Part shown: positions 27,027 through 35,024 of the stretch, piece by piece | Layout of the letters: every line of letters starts with the position of its first letter | Position numbering within the stretch: the stretch's first letter is position 1 | Assembly: GCF_006094395.1 (NCBI RefSeq) | Contig: NZ_CP035291.1 | Location: forward strand, 496,001-560,000 | DNA from: Staphylococcus haemolyticus | GTDB taxonomy: Bacteria; Bacillota; Bacilli; Staphylococcales; Staphylococcaceae | Length of the DNA: 64,000 nt | Reading direction: 5' to 3' | Position numbers and translations under genes: made by a program | Notes under the pieces: model-generated | Databases searched by the model: none | What the model saw: only the letters and a program-made list of their open reading frames with translations | What the model was told of the DNA's origin: nothing

Positions 27027-28385
27027 ATGTTTGGAGATATTTGGCCACTTATCAGTGTTGTTATCGGGATTTTATTACTATTATCATTAATTATATTCTT
27101 GAAATTGAACACATTTATTTCATTAATCATCACTTCTGTCGTGACTGCTATACTATTAGGCATGCCATTAAATAAAATAATGGAGACAATTGAAGCGGGA
27201 ATGGGAAGTACGCTTGGCCACATTGCTTTAATTTTTGGATTAGGGGCAATGCTTGGTAAATTACTTGCAGATGGTGGCGGTGCGAATCGAATTGCCGACA
27301 CATTGATTGCTAAGTTTGGACCTAAACACGTGCAATGGGCAATGTTAGTTGCAGCATTTATTGTAGGTATCGCATTATTCTTCGAAGTAGGTTTAGTGTT
27401 ATTAATTCCGTTAGTGTTTACAATTGCTAAACGTGCAAAGGTATCACCGCTTAAATTAGGTTTACCAATGGTGACAGCTTTATCAGTAACGCACGGTTTC
27501 TTACCACCACACCCTGGACCAGTCGTTATCGCTAAAGAACTAAAAGCGAATGTGGGAGAAGTATTACTATTTGGAATCATCATTGCAATTCCAGTAACGA
27601 TTATTGCTGGACCTGTATTTAATAAAATTGCACAAAAAATTATCCCTTCAGCTTACACGCGTGAAGGTGATATCTCAGCATTGGGTTCTCAAAAAGAATT
27701 TAAAGAATCTGAAATGCCAGGTTTCGGGTTAAGTTTATTTACAGCAATATTGCCAGTGATCTTAATGTTAATTTCAACTATTGTTCAATTAATGACTGGC
27801 CATGAAGAAGCTAAAAATTTATTTGAACAAATTGTTTACTTCATAGGTACGGCTGGTACTGCAATGTTAATTTCAGTTATCTTCGCGATCTTCTCAATGG
27901 GCTTGAACCGTGGCAGAAAGATGGACGACATTATGAAGTCAGTTACAAATGCCATCTATCCAATTGGTATGATGATCTTAATCATTGGTGGTGGTGGCAC
28001 ATTCAAGCAAGTATTAATTGATGGTGGCGTGGGTGATACAATCGCCAAAATGTTCGAAGGTTCTACAATGTCACCTATCTTACTTGCTTGGATAGTAGCA
28101 GCGGTATTACGTATTGCATTAGGTTCAGCTACTGTAGCTGCAATCTCTACAACAGGTATCGTTTTACCATTATTGCAACACTCAGACGTTAACGTTGCAC
28201 TCGTTGTACTTGCAATAGGAGCAGGAAGCGTAATTCTTTCTCACGTAAACGACGCAGGATTCTGGATGTTTAAAGAATACTTCGGTTTAACCGTAAAAGA
28301 AACATTCCTAACTTGGTCATTACTTGAGACAATCATATCAGTATCAGGTATCATCTTTATTTTATTCATTAGCTTGTTTGTATAA
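27027..28385 (+). CDS. gntP: GntP, gluconate permease
   Basis: A 452-residue gluconate:H+ symporter with 12 or more hydrophobic segments. Family motifs include ALSVTHGFLPPHPGPVVIAK and the glycine-rich GGGGTFKQVLIDGGVG, with VNDAGFWMFKEYFGL near the end. The start ATG 27027 follows GGGAGGA; an upstream in-frame codon at 27012 lies before that site. It completes the gntRKP operon. Confidence 0.93.
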   Translation: MFGDIWPLISVVIGILLLLSLIIFLKLNTFISLIITSVVTAILLGMPLNKIMETIEAGMGSTLGHIALIFGLGAMLGKLLADGGGANRIADTLIAKFGPKHVQWAMLVAAFIVGIALFFEVGLVLLIPLVFTIAKRAKVSPLKLGLPMVTALSVTHGFLPPHPGPVVIAKELKANVGEVLLFGIIIAIPVTIIAGPVFNKIAQKIIPSAYTREGDISALGSQKEFKESEMPGFGLSLFTAILPVILMLISTIVQLMTGHEEAKNLFEQIVYFIGTAGTAMLISVIFAIFSMGLNRGRKMDDIMKSVTNAIYPIGMMILIIGGGGTFKQVLIDGGVGDTIAKMFEGSTMSPILLAWIVAAVLRIALGSATVAAISTTGIVLPLLQHSDVNVALVVLAIGAGSVILSHVNDAGFWMFKEYFGLTVKETFLTWSLLETIISVSGIIFILFISLFV

Positions 28386-28406
28386 GAAATGAATTATGAT
28401 CTAGTA

Positions 28407-28437
28407 AAAGTTGAGACATAATGTCTCAACTTTTTAA
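28407..28437 (+). terminator. gnt operon terminator
   Basis: AAAGTTGAGACAT (28407-28419) and ATGTCTCAACTTT (28421-28433) are perfectly complementary, followed by more T residues. Confidence 0.85.
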
Positions 28438-28521
28438 TATATCTGAATTAATTAGATTAAGATATAAAATTTATCTTTATGACTACATCTACTTTAAAAT
28501 AATAATACTCTGGAGGAAAAA

Positions 28522-29313
28522 ATGAATTATATAATAGTTATTTTATTAGCGCTTTGTTTCATCTTATTTTTTAGTGTGCAAAAATTAGTACTTCCAAATT
28601 CGTATTTTACATATTCAGATCCATTTATCAGAAATGAAAGTATTAGTTTGAAAAAATATTTTTATAGAATTGTAGTAGTAATATTCTTTAATGTTTTCTT
28701 TTATTTATTATTGAATTTATTCTATACATCTGGAGAAATTACAACTATGTTATTATCAAGTAATTTCTTAGGTGTATTTTTAATTTTATGGCCATTAATT
28801 TTTAAACCTAGTCAAAATTTGGAAAGAAATTTATCTAAAAAATCTATTGCTTTATTATATAGTATGTATTTTACTTTTTTAATTTCAACAATAGTGATAT
28901 CTATACTTACAATTAACATATTGAAATTATATCTAAATGATATGAATATTATCACAGTGTTTACTTCTAATAAAGAAGGGATTCTATTTGAAATTCTAAC
29001 TATACCTTTCATCTCTGTGATAGATGCATTAGTAACAAAAAAATATACAGATTTTGAAAATGAAGACTATAATAATATTAATCGAGTTCAGTTTAATAGT
29101 AACGGTGTTCATGAATATGAAAATGTAGATGAAAATATGGAATCTGATATAGAGGATATTGAAGAAGAGAGAGAGTCTAGTACAAATTTTAATATTTATC
29201 AATATAAAAATTCTGAATACAGAATTTTGTTTATTTCAATTATGAATTTAGCGCTGGCTTTATTTGATGTTATTGAGAGAAAAAAGGATAAAGATAATTT
29301 TAAAAATGAATAG
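28522..29313 (+). CDS. Unknown four-helix membrane protein, first gene of accessory pair
   Basis: I do not recognise this 263-residue protein. Hydrophobic segments lie at about residues 3-20, 48-70, 76-94 and 107-133, and a shorter one near 155-170. A hydrophilic, strongly acidic stretch (about 178-215, including ESDIEDIEEERE) follows, then a weakly hydrophobic C-terminal helix and a basic tail. The gene is markedly more AT-rich than gntP and galU on either side, suggesting horizontal gain. GGAGG precedes ATG 28522. Its end overlaps the next gene by eight bases, so the two are expressed as a unit. Confidence 0.7.
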   Translation: MNYIIVILLALCFILFFSVQKLVLPNSYFTYSDPFIRNESISLKKYFYRIVVVIFFNVFFYLLLNLFYTSGEITTMLLSSNFLGVFLILWPLIFKPSQNLERNLSKKSIALLYSMYFTFLISTIVISILTINILKLYLNDMNIITVFTSNKEGILFEILTIPFISVIDALVTKKYTDFENEDYNNINRVQFNSNGVHEYENVDENMESDIEDIEEERESSTNFNIYQYKNSEYRILFISIMNLALALFDVIERKKDKDNFKNE

Positions 29314-29794
29314 AATAGAATATAATTTAACAAAAAAAGAAGAAACTATATTAACAGAGAAGTTTGAGTCAGTAATGTTATTAAGGCAAAGACAAGTTAA
29401 TGAAATTTTACAGAAGAAAAACAAAAATAAATATCTTATATTATATATCTATATTATTGAATACATGAATCGAGGTGGTATTTCAACCTACATTTTTGAA
29501 AAATGCTTATGTATTTTAATGCCTAAATTAATCGAGTATTTTGATTTTTCTATTGGGCCATTTCAAATGAAATATAGTTTTGTGAAGTTGTATGCACCAT
29601 ATAGTAGTTTAAATGAAATTTTTAACATAGATTATTGTATTGCAATTTTAGATAATTTTTTTGAAGAAAACAATGATTTAAACGTTTATCAAAAACTCTC
29701 ATTATATCATTCAGGAGAAATTGATAATGAGTATAGGTCTACAAAGATATATATAAACTTATATGAATGGTATAAAAAAACATATATGTTTTAA
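29306..29794 (+). CDS. Unknown protein with lysozyme-like sequence motifs, second gene of accessory pair
   Basis: A 162-residue protein from ATG 29306; an in-frame ATG at 29267 would add 13 residues. No signal peptide or membrane helix is evident. Three motifs in order recall the lysozyme/transglycosylase fold: a helix with a Glu followed by Asn-Arg (IIEYMNRGG, Glu52), SIGPFQMK at 82-89 (compare the Ser-x-Gly-x-x-Gln-Met strand of SLT enzymes), and LYHSGE about 50 residues later (compare the YNaG motif), then repeated Tyr residues. The gap between the first two motifs is longer than in classical SLT domains. The assignment is inference. It overlaps the preceding membrane-protein gene and is as AT-rich. 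Confidence 0.6.
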   Translation: MNRIEYNLTKKEETILTEKFESVMLLRQRQVNEILQKKNKNKYLILYIYIIEYMNRGGISTYIFEKCLCILMPKLIEYFDFSIGPFQMKYSFVKLYAPYSSLNEIFNIDYCIAILDNFFEENNDLNVYQKLSLYHSGEIDNEYRSTKIYINLYEWYKKTYMF

Positions 29795-29916
29795 ATTAGG
29801 CTTATCTTAATTTTATGAATTATTTGTACAACAAGCTATCACTAGGAAAGAAATCAAAAGAGTGATAAACTAACAAATGATATAAAAGACAGAATGTGCA
29901 AAGGAGTTACTTGAGT

Positions 29917-30783
29917 TTGAAACAGATAAAAAAAGCAATCATACCTGCTGCTGGTTTAGGGACGCGATTCTTACCAGCCACTAAAGCGATGCCTAAAGAA
30001 ATGCTTCCTATTCTAGATAAACCTACAATTCAATACATAGTGGAAGAGGCTTCTCGTGCAGGAATTGAAGATATTATCATCGTAACTGGTAAACATAAAC
30101 GCGCAATTGAAGATCATTTTGATAATCAAAAAGAATTAGAAATGGTTCTTGAAGAAAAAGGAAAAGATGACCTACTTGAGAAAGTACAATATTCTACGGA
30201 CTTAGCAAACATCTTCTACGTTCGACAAAAAGAACAGAAGGGATTAGGACATGCGATTCACACAGCACGTCAATTTATTGGAAATGAGCCATTTGCAGTC
30301 TTATTAGGTGATGACATTGTTGAATCAGAGACACCAGCCATTAAACAATTGATGAACGTTTACGAAGAAACAGGCCATTCAGTCATTGGCGTTCAAGAAG
30401 TACCAGAGAGCGTTACTCATAGATATGGTATTATTGATCCATTAGAAAAAGAAGGCCGTCGTTACGAGGTAAAACAATTTGTTGAGAAACCGAAACAAGG
30501 TACAGCACCTTCAAATCTAGCCATCATGGGACGTTACATCTTAACACCTGAGATATTTGACTACCTTGAAACACAAAAAGAGGGCGCTGGAAATGAAATT
30601 CAGCTCACTGATGCGATTGAACGTATGAATAGTGATATTCCAGTTTATGCATACGACTTTGATGGTGATCGTTACGATGTTGGAGAAAAATTAGGTTTCG
30701 TTAAAACAACGATTGAATATGCACTTAAAGATCCAAAGATGAAAGATGAACTCATTAAGTTTATAAAAGAATTAGGATTTTAA
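29917..30783 (+). CDS. galU: UTP-glucose-1-phosphate uridylyltransferase
   Basis: A 288-residue nucleotidyltransferase making UDP-glucose, the precursor of the glycolipid anchor of lipoteichoic acid and of teichoic acid glucosylation. The signature [20 protein letters not shown] is at residues about 9-28, with VEKPKQG and the GNEIQLTDA segments later. The start TTG 29917 gives the standard family length and lies ten bases after AAGGAG; TTG 29911 is too close to that site. Also called gtaB. Confidence 0.93.
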   Translation: MKQIKKAIIPAAGLGTRFLPATKAMPKEMLPILDKPTIQYIVEEASRAGIEDIIIVTGKHKRAIEDHFDNQKELEMVLEEKGKDDLLEKVQYSTDLANIFYVRQKEQKGLGHAIHTARQFIGNEPFAVLLGDDIVESETPAIKQLMNVYEETGHSVIGVQEVPESVTHRYGIIDPLEKEGRRYEVKQFVEKPKQGTAPSNLAIMGRYILTPEIFDYLETQKEGAGNEIQLTDAIERMNSDIPVYAYDFDGDRYDVGEKLGFVKTTIEYALKDPKMKDELIKFIKELGF

Positions 30784-30801
30784 TATAATGATACAAAAGA
30801 A

Positions 30802-30848
30802 GACCCCATAAGCACTTAAGTGATCAGCTTAAATGTTTATGGGGTTCA
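30802..30848 (+). terminator. galU terminator
   Basis: GACCCCATAAgCAcTTAAG and CTTAAaTGtTTATGGGGTTC form a long stem with two mismatches around TGATCAG, followed by ATCTTT. Confidence 0.75.
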
Positions 30849-30898
30849 TCTTTGATGTGAAAAACATCGCACCTATACTTCTTTAGAGACATTTCGAC

Positions 30899-30943
30899 TT
30901 AATTAATACTTAGTTAAAGCATCAGAGAGTAAGTATTAATTAA
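30899..30943. repeat. 14-bp perfect inverted repeat
   Basis: TTAATTAATACTTA (30899-30912) and TAAGTATTAATTAA (30930-30943) are exact reverse complements with a 17-base loop. It could be a weak terminator or a protein site; it is not linked to a gene I can identify. Confidence 0.6.
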
Positions 30944-31114
30944 AAATTTTGTAATAGCTTTTTTCCTAAAAATATAGTTCATAATACACCTGACATATGG
31001 TAAAGAATTATGGGTACTTCTTTGGATTACGTAATCTTGGCTGTTTGATTCATGTTGCGTTGACTGACTTGTCACGAGCATTATGAACATATATTTCAAG
31101 AAGTATAAATTCCA

Positions 31115-31146
31115 CTCATCTCAGTTTCCGCTAAGATGAGCTTTTT
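31115..31146 (+). terminator. Orphan plus-strand terminator
   Basis: CTCATCT (31115-31121) pairs with AGATGAG (31134-31140), followed by CTTTTTT. No open gene precedes it, so it probably ends a small RNA or a decayed gene. Confidence 0.65.
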
Positions 31147-31321
31147 TGGGAAATATAATATGTAATGGTTATACTTCCCAACCTCCTCTAAAACTCTATG
31201 TATTAGATGTATATCTAATACACTTAAATTGTACAATATATTATTCAGATAGAATACCTGTCGTAATATCAAACCTTTAGCTAAAAATATCAATCTTTTT
31301 ACTTCATTTAAAATTTAGTGA

Positions 31322-31365
31322 AAAAGAAAGAGACCCACCTTACTCTCCAGTTAAGATGCGTCTCT
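31322..31365 (-). terminator. Orphan minus-strand terminator
   Basis: On the minus strand AGAGACGCATCTTA pairs with TAAGGTGGGTCTCT (one G-U pair plus a G-G mismatch) and is followed by TTCTTTTT. A TATAAT lies about 30 bases upstream on the same strand (31393-31398), which would make a transcript of only about 60-70 bases. The -35 is poor. Confidence 0.55.
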
Positions 31366-31649
31366 AACGAATTTTATCAGTTGAGAGCTTATTATACCCC
31401 TCATACATCAGATCGATCTAATGTGAGTTAATTATAAAGCAAACATAATGGCACCCGTTATCAAAAAATGGACAGAAAGTATCAATAATTGGTTGATTTC
31501 TTAAAATGCAAATTTGCTTTAAAATTCTAACTAAATATATTCAATTTAAGTTATAAAAACTTATACATACTTTTGAATTAGAGGATTGATGAAAATGTAA
31601 GTTTTGATAAAATTATAATTAATAAAATAAAAAGGTGTGGGTCTTTTCT

Positions 31650-32045
31650 ATGAAAAAGGTTATAAATGTTGTTGGCGCTATAATTTATTCAGAAGGGAAA
31701 ATCTTATGTGCACAACGTAGTGAAAACATGTCATTACCATTAATGTGGGAATTTCCAGGTGGCAAAATTGAGCCTGAAGAATCTGAAAAAGAAGCTTTAA
31801 TCAGAGAAATACAGGAAGAGATGAAATGTGATTTAGTTGTCGGTGACAAAGTGACTACAACTGAACACGAATACGAATTTGGCATTGTAAGATTAACTAC
31901 TTTTAAGTGTACATTAAATAATCAAATGCCTACGCTAACGGAACACAAAGAAATCAAGTGGTTACATGCTGGTGAGTTAAAAACACTTCAATGGGCACCA
32001 GCAGATATTCCAGCAGTAGAAATGATTTCAACTGGTGAAGAATAA
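31650..32045 (+). CDS. Nudix (deoxy)nucleoside triphosphate pyrophosphohydrolase
   Basis: A 131-residue MutT/NudG-type Nudix hydrolase. The Nudix box runs from Gly38 (GGKIEPEESEKEALIREIQEEM); the last glycine of the classical box is replaced by Lys (EEMKCD), while all catalytic glutamates are present. The ATG at 31650 is taken as start; a GTG at 31635 overlaps the only ribosome-like site (AAAGGTG), leaving some doubt. Its stop codon overlaps the ATG of the helicase gene (TAATG), so the two are coupled. Such enzymes cleave nucleoside triphosphates; here it may act on nucleotides in a defence setting (inference). Confidence 0.87.
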   Translation: MKKVINVVGAIIYSEGKILCAQRSENMSLPLMWEFPGGKIEPEESEKEALIREIQEEMKCDLVVGDKVTTTEHEYEFGIVRLTTFKCTLNNQMPTLTEHKEIKWLHAGELKTLQWAPADIPAVEMISTGEE

Positions 32046-34909
32046 TGCCTAATAATATAGTAGATAGTTTAAAGCAGTCATTGAATAAAGGTTTTATAGA
32101 TAAAAACGTTGTTCACGAAGGTAATTTGAATCCCAAAATATTAATAAATAATAAAAATCAAAACGTATTAACAACTATTTTAAATGAGTTAAACAAATGT
32201 AATACATTTTATATATCAGTAGCGTTTATTACTGAAAGTGGGTTAGCAAGTATTAAATCAGCACTCTATGATTTAAATAAAAAAGGAATTTCAGGAAAGT
32301 TAATTACTTCTAATTATTTAGGATTTAATACCCCTAAAATGTATAAAGAATTATTGAAACTAAACAATGTTGAAGTACGCTTAACAGACATTGAGGGCTT
32401 TCATGCGAAAGGATATATATTTGACCATGATAATTATTCTTCTATGATCATTGGGAGCTCTAACCTGACATCAACTGCAATGAAAGTAAATTATGAACAT
32501 AATGTTTTGTTGTCAACTCATAAAAATGGCGATTTAATACATAACGTAAGGTATCAATTTGAAGAATTATGGGATAACAGTATACCTTTAGATGAGAAAT
32601 GGATTGAAGACTATGAATTATCATTTAGTCCGAAACTCTATAAAAATTTATTTGAAATCAATAGTGAGCAAAACACATTATTAAACAAATTTAATAAAAC
32701 CAATGAAATAAAACCAAACATCATGCAAGAAGAAGCTTTGATGTCTCTAAGACAATTAAGAGCATCAGGTGAACATAAAGGGTTAGTTATATCGGCTACT
32801 GGAACTGGTAAAACTATTTTATGTGCATTGGATGTAAGGAATTATAAGCCTACTAAATTTTTATTTATTGTTCATAATGAGAGTATTTTAAAGAAAGCTC
32901 GCCAAGAATTTATAAAAGTATTTCCTCATGAAAGTCCACAAGAGTTTGGTTTATATACAGGTACTCAAAAAGAACAAAAAGCAAAATATGTTTTTGCAAC
33001 TATTCAATCTTTAAGTAGAAATGATAATTACAAAAACTTTAAAAAAGACGCATTCGATTATATAGTTTTTGATGAAGCGCATCGAACTGATGCTAAAACA
33101 TATCAAATTATTTTTAATTATTTTAATCCTGATTTTATGTTAGGTATGACAGCAACTCCAGAGAGAACAGATGATGGAAATATATTCAAATTATTTGATA
33201 ATAATATTGCATATGAAATTCGATTACCTAAAGCCTTGGAAAGCAAAATACTTTGCCCATTTCATTATTATGGAGTTACCGATTATGTACATAATGGCAT
33301 AGAAAGTGATGATTTTACTGATTTAAAAGATTTAACTTCTGAAGAAAGGGTTAGTCACATAGTTGAAAAAGCAAACTATTACGGTTTTTCAGGTGATACA
33401 TTAAGAGGGTTGATATTCGTTAGTAGAAAAGAAGAGGCTATTGAAATAGCAGAGATGTTGACAGCTAGAAATATTCCAAGCAAGTCATTGATTGGTAGTG
33501 ACACCCCGAATAAAAGGATGAAAGTAACAAATGAATTAATTAATGGGGAAATTAAATATATCGTCACAGTCAACTTATTCAATGAAGGTATAGACATTCC
33601 AGAAGTGAATCAAATTTTAATGTTAAGAGGTACACAATCTAGTATTATATTTATTCAACAGTTAGGTAGAGGATTGAGAAAAAGTTCTGAAAAAGAATAT
33701 GTTACAATCATAGATTTTATAGGTAACTATAAAAATAACTATCTTATTCCAATAGCTTTGTCAGACAATCAATCTCAAAATAAAAATGCATATCGTGAGT
33801 TTTTAAGTAACCCTAATAAAATAGAAGGTATATCTACGATTAATTTTGAAGAAATCGCTAAGAAAAAAATCTATGATTCTATAGATAATGCTAAATTAAA
33901 TAGTGTAAAAATTATTATTGATGCATATAAAACTGTTGAAGAACGAATAGGTCATATACCAATGCTTATGGACTATATTGAACAAAATTCGATTGACCCT
34001 CAGGTTATTTTATCTAAATTTAGCAGTTATCATGAATTTTTAAAGAAATATAAATATACGCAAATGGAACTCTCAGATGATGCAACAAAAAATTTATGTT
34101 TCTTAACAAGAGAAATATCACCTGGATTAAAAAATTCGGATTATTTAGTACTTGAATATATAATCAATAAAGGTCAAATAGGTGAAGAAATATATGATGA
34201 ATTGAATCATCTTAATAATGAGGATATTAAAACTTCTTTAAAAATATTAACATTAGAATATTTTGGTCAAGCAGAACATGCGAGATATGGTAGTCCAATT
34301 ATAACTAAGAATGGAAATAAATATATTTTGAGTGCTTCATTTAAAAAACATTTGGCAGATATGCAATATCAATTATATGTAGACGATTTAATTAGTTTAG
34401 CTAAATATTATAATGAGAAGTTTCAAAATTCAGGGAATGACTTAATCCTTTATAGTCAATATTCGAGATTAGATTTTCTAAAATTAGTAAACTGGAGAAA
34501 TGATGAAAAAAATATGAGTAATAACATTTATGGTTATAGAGTGTTAGATGATCATATTCCAGTATTTATTACATATAAAAAATCTGAAGATATAGAAGAT
34601 AATATTAAATATGAAGATCATTTTATAAGTCAAGATGAATTAGCTTGGGTTTCAAGAGCAAATGCATCATTAAAAAGTAATGAAATACAAGATATTATTA
34701 ACCATAAAGAGCAAAATAAAAAAGTTTATATTTTTGTAAAGAAAAGTGATGCTGAAGGAAGACTTCATTATTATTTAGGAGAAGCAGAATACATCCAAGG
34801 AACAGCTAAAGAAGAAATTCGAGATATTGGTGATAGAGTAGTAACAATGAATTTTACTATGAAGACATCAATTAGAGATGATATATATAGATATATTGTA
34901 GAAGAATAA
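32045..34909 (+). CDS. PLD-nuclease/superfamily 2 helicase with DUF3427 domain
   Basis: A 954-residue multidomain protein. Domain order: a phospholipase-D-type nuclease with a single HKD motif (HAKGYIFD, 120-127, then GSSNLT); an SF2 helicase with Walker A ATGTGKT (251-257), DEAH (343-346), TATPER and the motif VI QQLGRGLR (538-545); a helical linker; and a C-terminal DUF3427 region (about 780-954, ending in the pattern VTMNFTMKTSIRDDIY). This architecture recurs in bacterial defence islands and restriction-like loci. It is AT-rich relative to the flanking housekeeping genes and coupled to the Nudix gene. It probably loads on and cuts foreign DNA (inference). Confidence 0.85.
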   Translation: MPNNIVDSLKQSLNKGFIDKNVVHEGNLNPKILINNKNQNVLTTILNELNKCNTFYISVAFITESGLASIKSALYDLNKKGISGKLITSNYLGFNTPKMYKELLKLNNVEVRLTDIEGFHAKGYIFDHDNYSSMIIGSSNLTSTAMKVNYEHNVLLSTHKNGDLIHNVRYQFEELWDNSIPLDEKWIEDYELSFSPKLYKNLFEINSEQNTLLNKFNKTNEIKPNIMQEEALMSLRQLRASGEHKGLVISATGTGKTILCALDVRNYKPTKFLFIVHNESILKKARQEFIKVFPHESPQEFGLYTGTQKEQKAKYVFATIQSLSRNDNYKNFKKDAFDYIVFDEAHRTDAKTYQIIFNYFNPDFMLGMTATPERTDDGNIFKLFDNNIAYEIRLPKALESKILCPFHYYGVTDYVHNGIESDDFTDLKDLTSEERVSHIVEKANYYGFSGDTLRGLIFVSRKEEAIEIAEMLTARNIPSKSLIGSDTPNKRMKVTNELINGEIKYIVTVNLFNEGIDIPEVNQILMLRGTQSSIIFIQQLGRGLRKSSEKEYVTIIDFIGNYKNNYLIPIALSDNQSQNKNAYREFLSNPNKIEGISTINFEEIAKKKIYDSIDNAKLNSVKIIIDAYKTVEERIGHIPMLMDYIEQNSIDPQVILSKFSSYHEFLKKYKYTQMELSDDATKNLCFLTREISPGLKNSDYLVLEYIINKGQIGEEIYDELNHLNNEDIKTSLKILTLEYFGQAEHARYGSPIITKNGNKYILSASFKKHLADMQYQLYVDDLISLAKYYNEKFQNSGNDLILYSQYSRLDFLKLVNWRNDEKNMSNNIYGYRVLDDHIPVFITYKKSEDIEDNIKYEDHFISQDELAWVSRANASLKSNEIQDIINHKEQNKKVYIFVKKSDAEGRLHYYLGEAEYIQGTAKEEIRDIGDRVVTMNFTMKTSIRDDIYRYIVEE

Positions 34910-34919
34910 AATTAACGAT

Positions 34920-34968
34920 CACCATAGTGTAATTAGTCAGATTTTAAATTGCACTATGGTGTCTTTTA
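34920..34968 (+). terminator. Terminator of the Nudix-helicase operon
   Basis: CACCATAGTGTAATT (34920-34934) and AATTGCACTATGGTG (34947-34961) pair with one mismatch, followed by TCTTTTATT. Confidence 0.8.
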
Positions 34969-35024
34969 TTATTTTGAATATATAATAATATATGTAATAT
35001 ACATAATGATTAGAGGGATTCAAG

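Larger units (their letters stand above)
30849..31649. other. Noncoding stretch with several hairpins
   Basis: About 800 bases without a convincing gene on either strand. Short open frames here lack ribosome sites and recognisable sequence. What can be seen: a 14-bp perfect inverted repeat (30899-30943), a plus-strand terminator (31115-31146), a minus-strand terminator (31322-31365) preceded on its strand by TATAAT, a palindrome GCAAATTTGC (31508-31517), and the AT-rich leader of the Nudix gene. This may be decayed coding DNA or may encode small RNAs. Confidence 0.5.

Noticed and set aside
30914-31293. Two overlapping minus-strand open frames of about 61 and 65 codons
   Set aside because: No ribosome-binding site, no recognisable sequence, and they cross a terminator hairpin; treated as noncoding.
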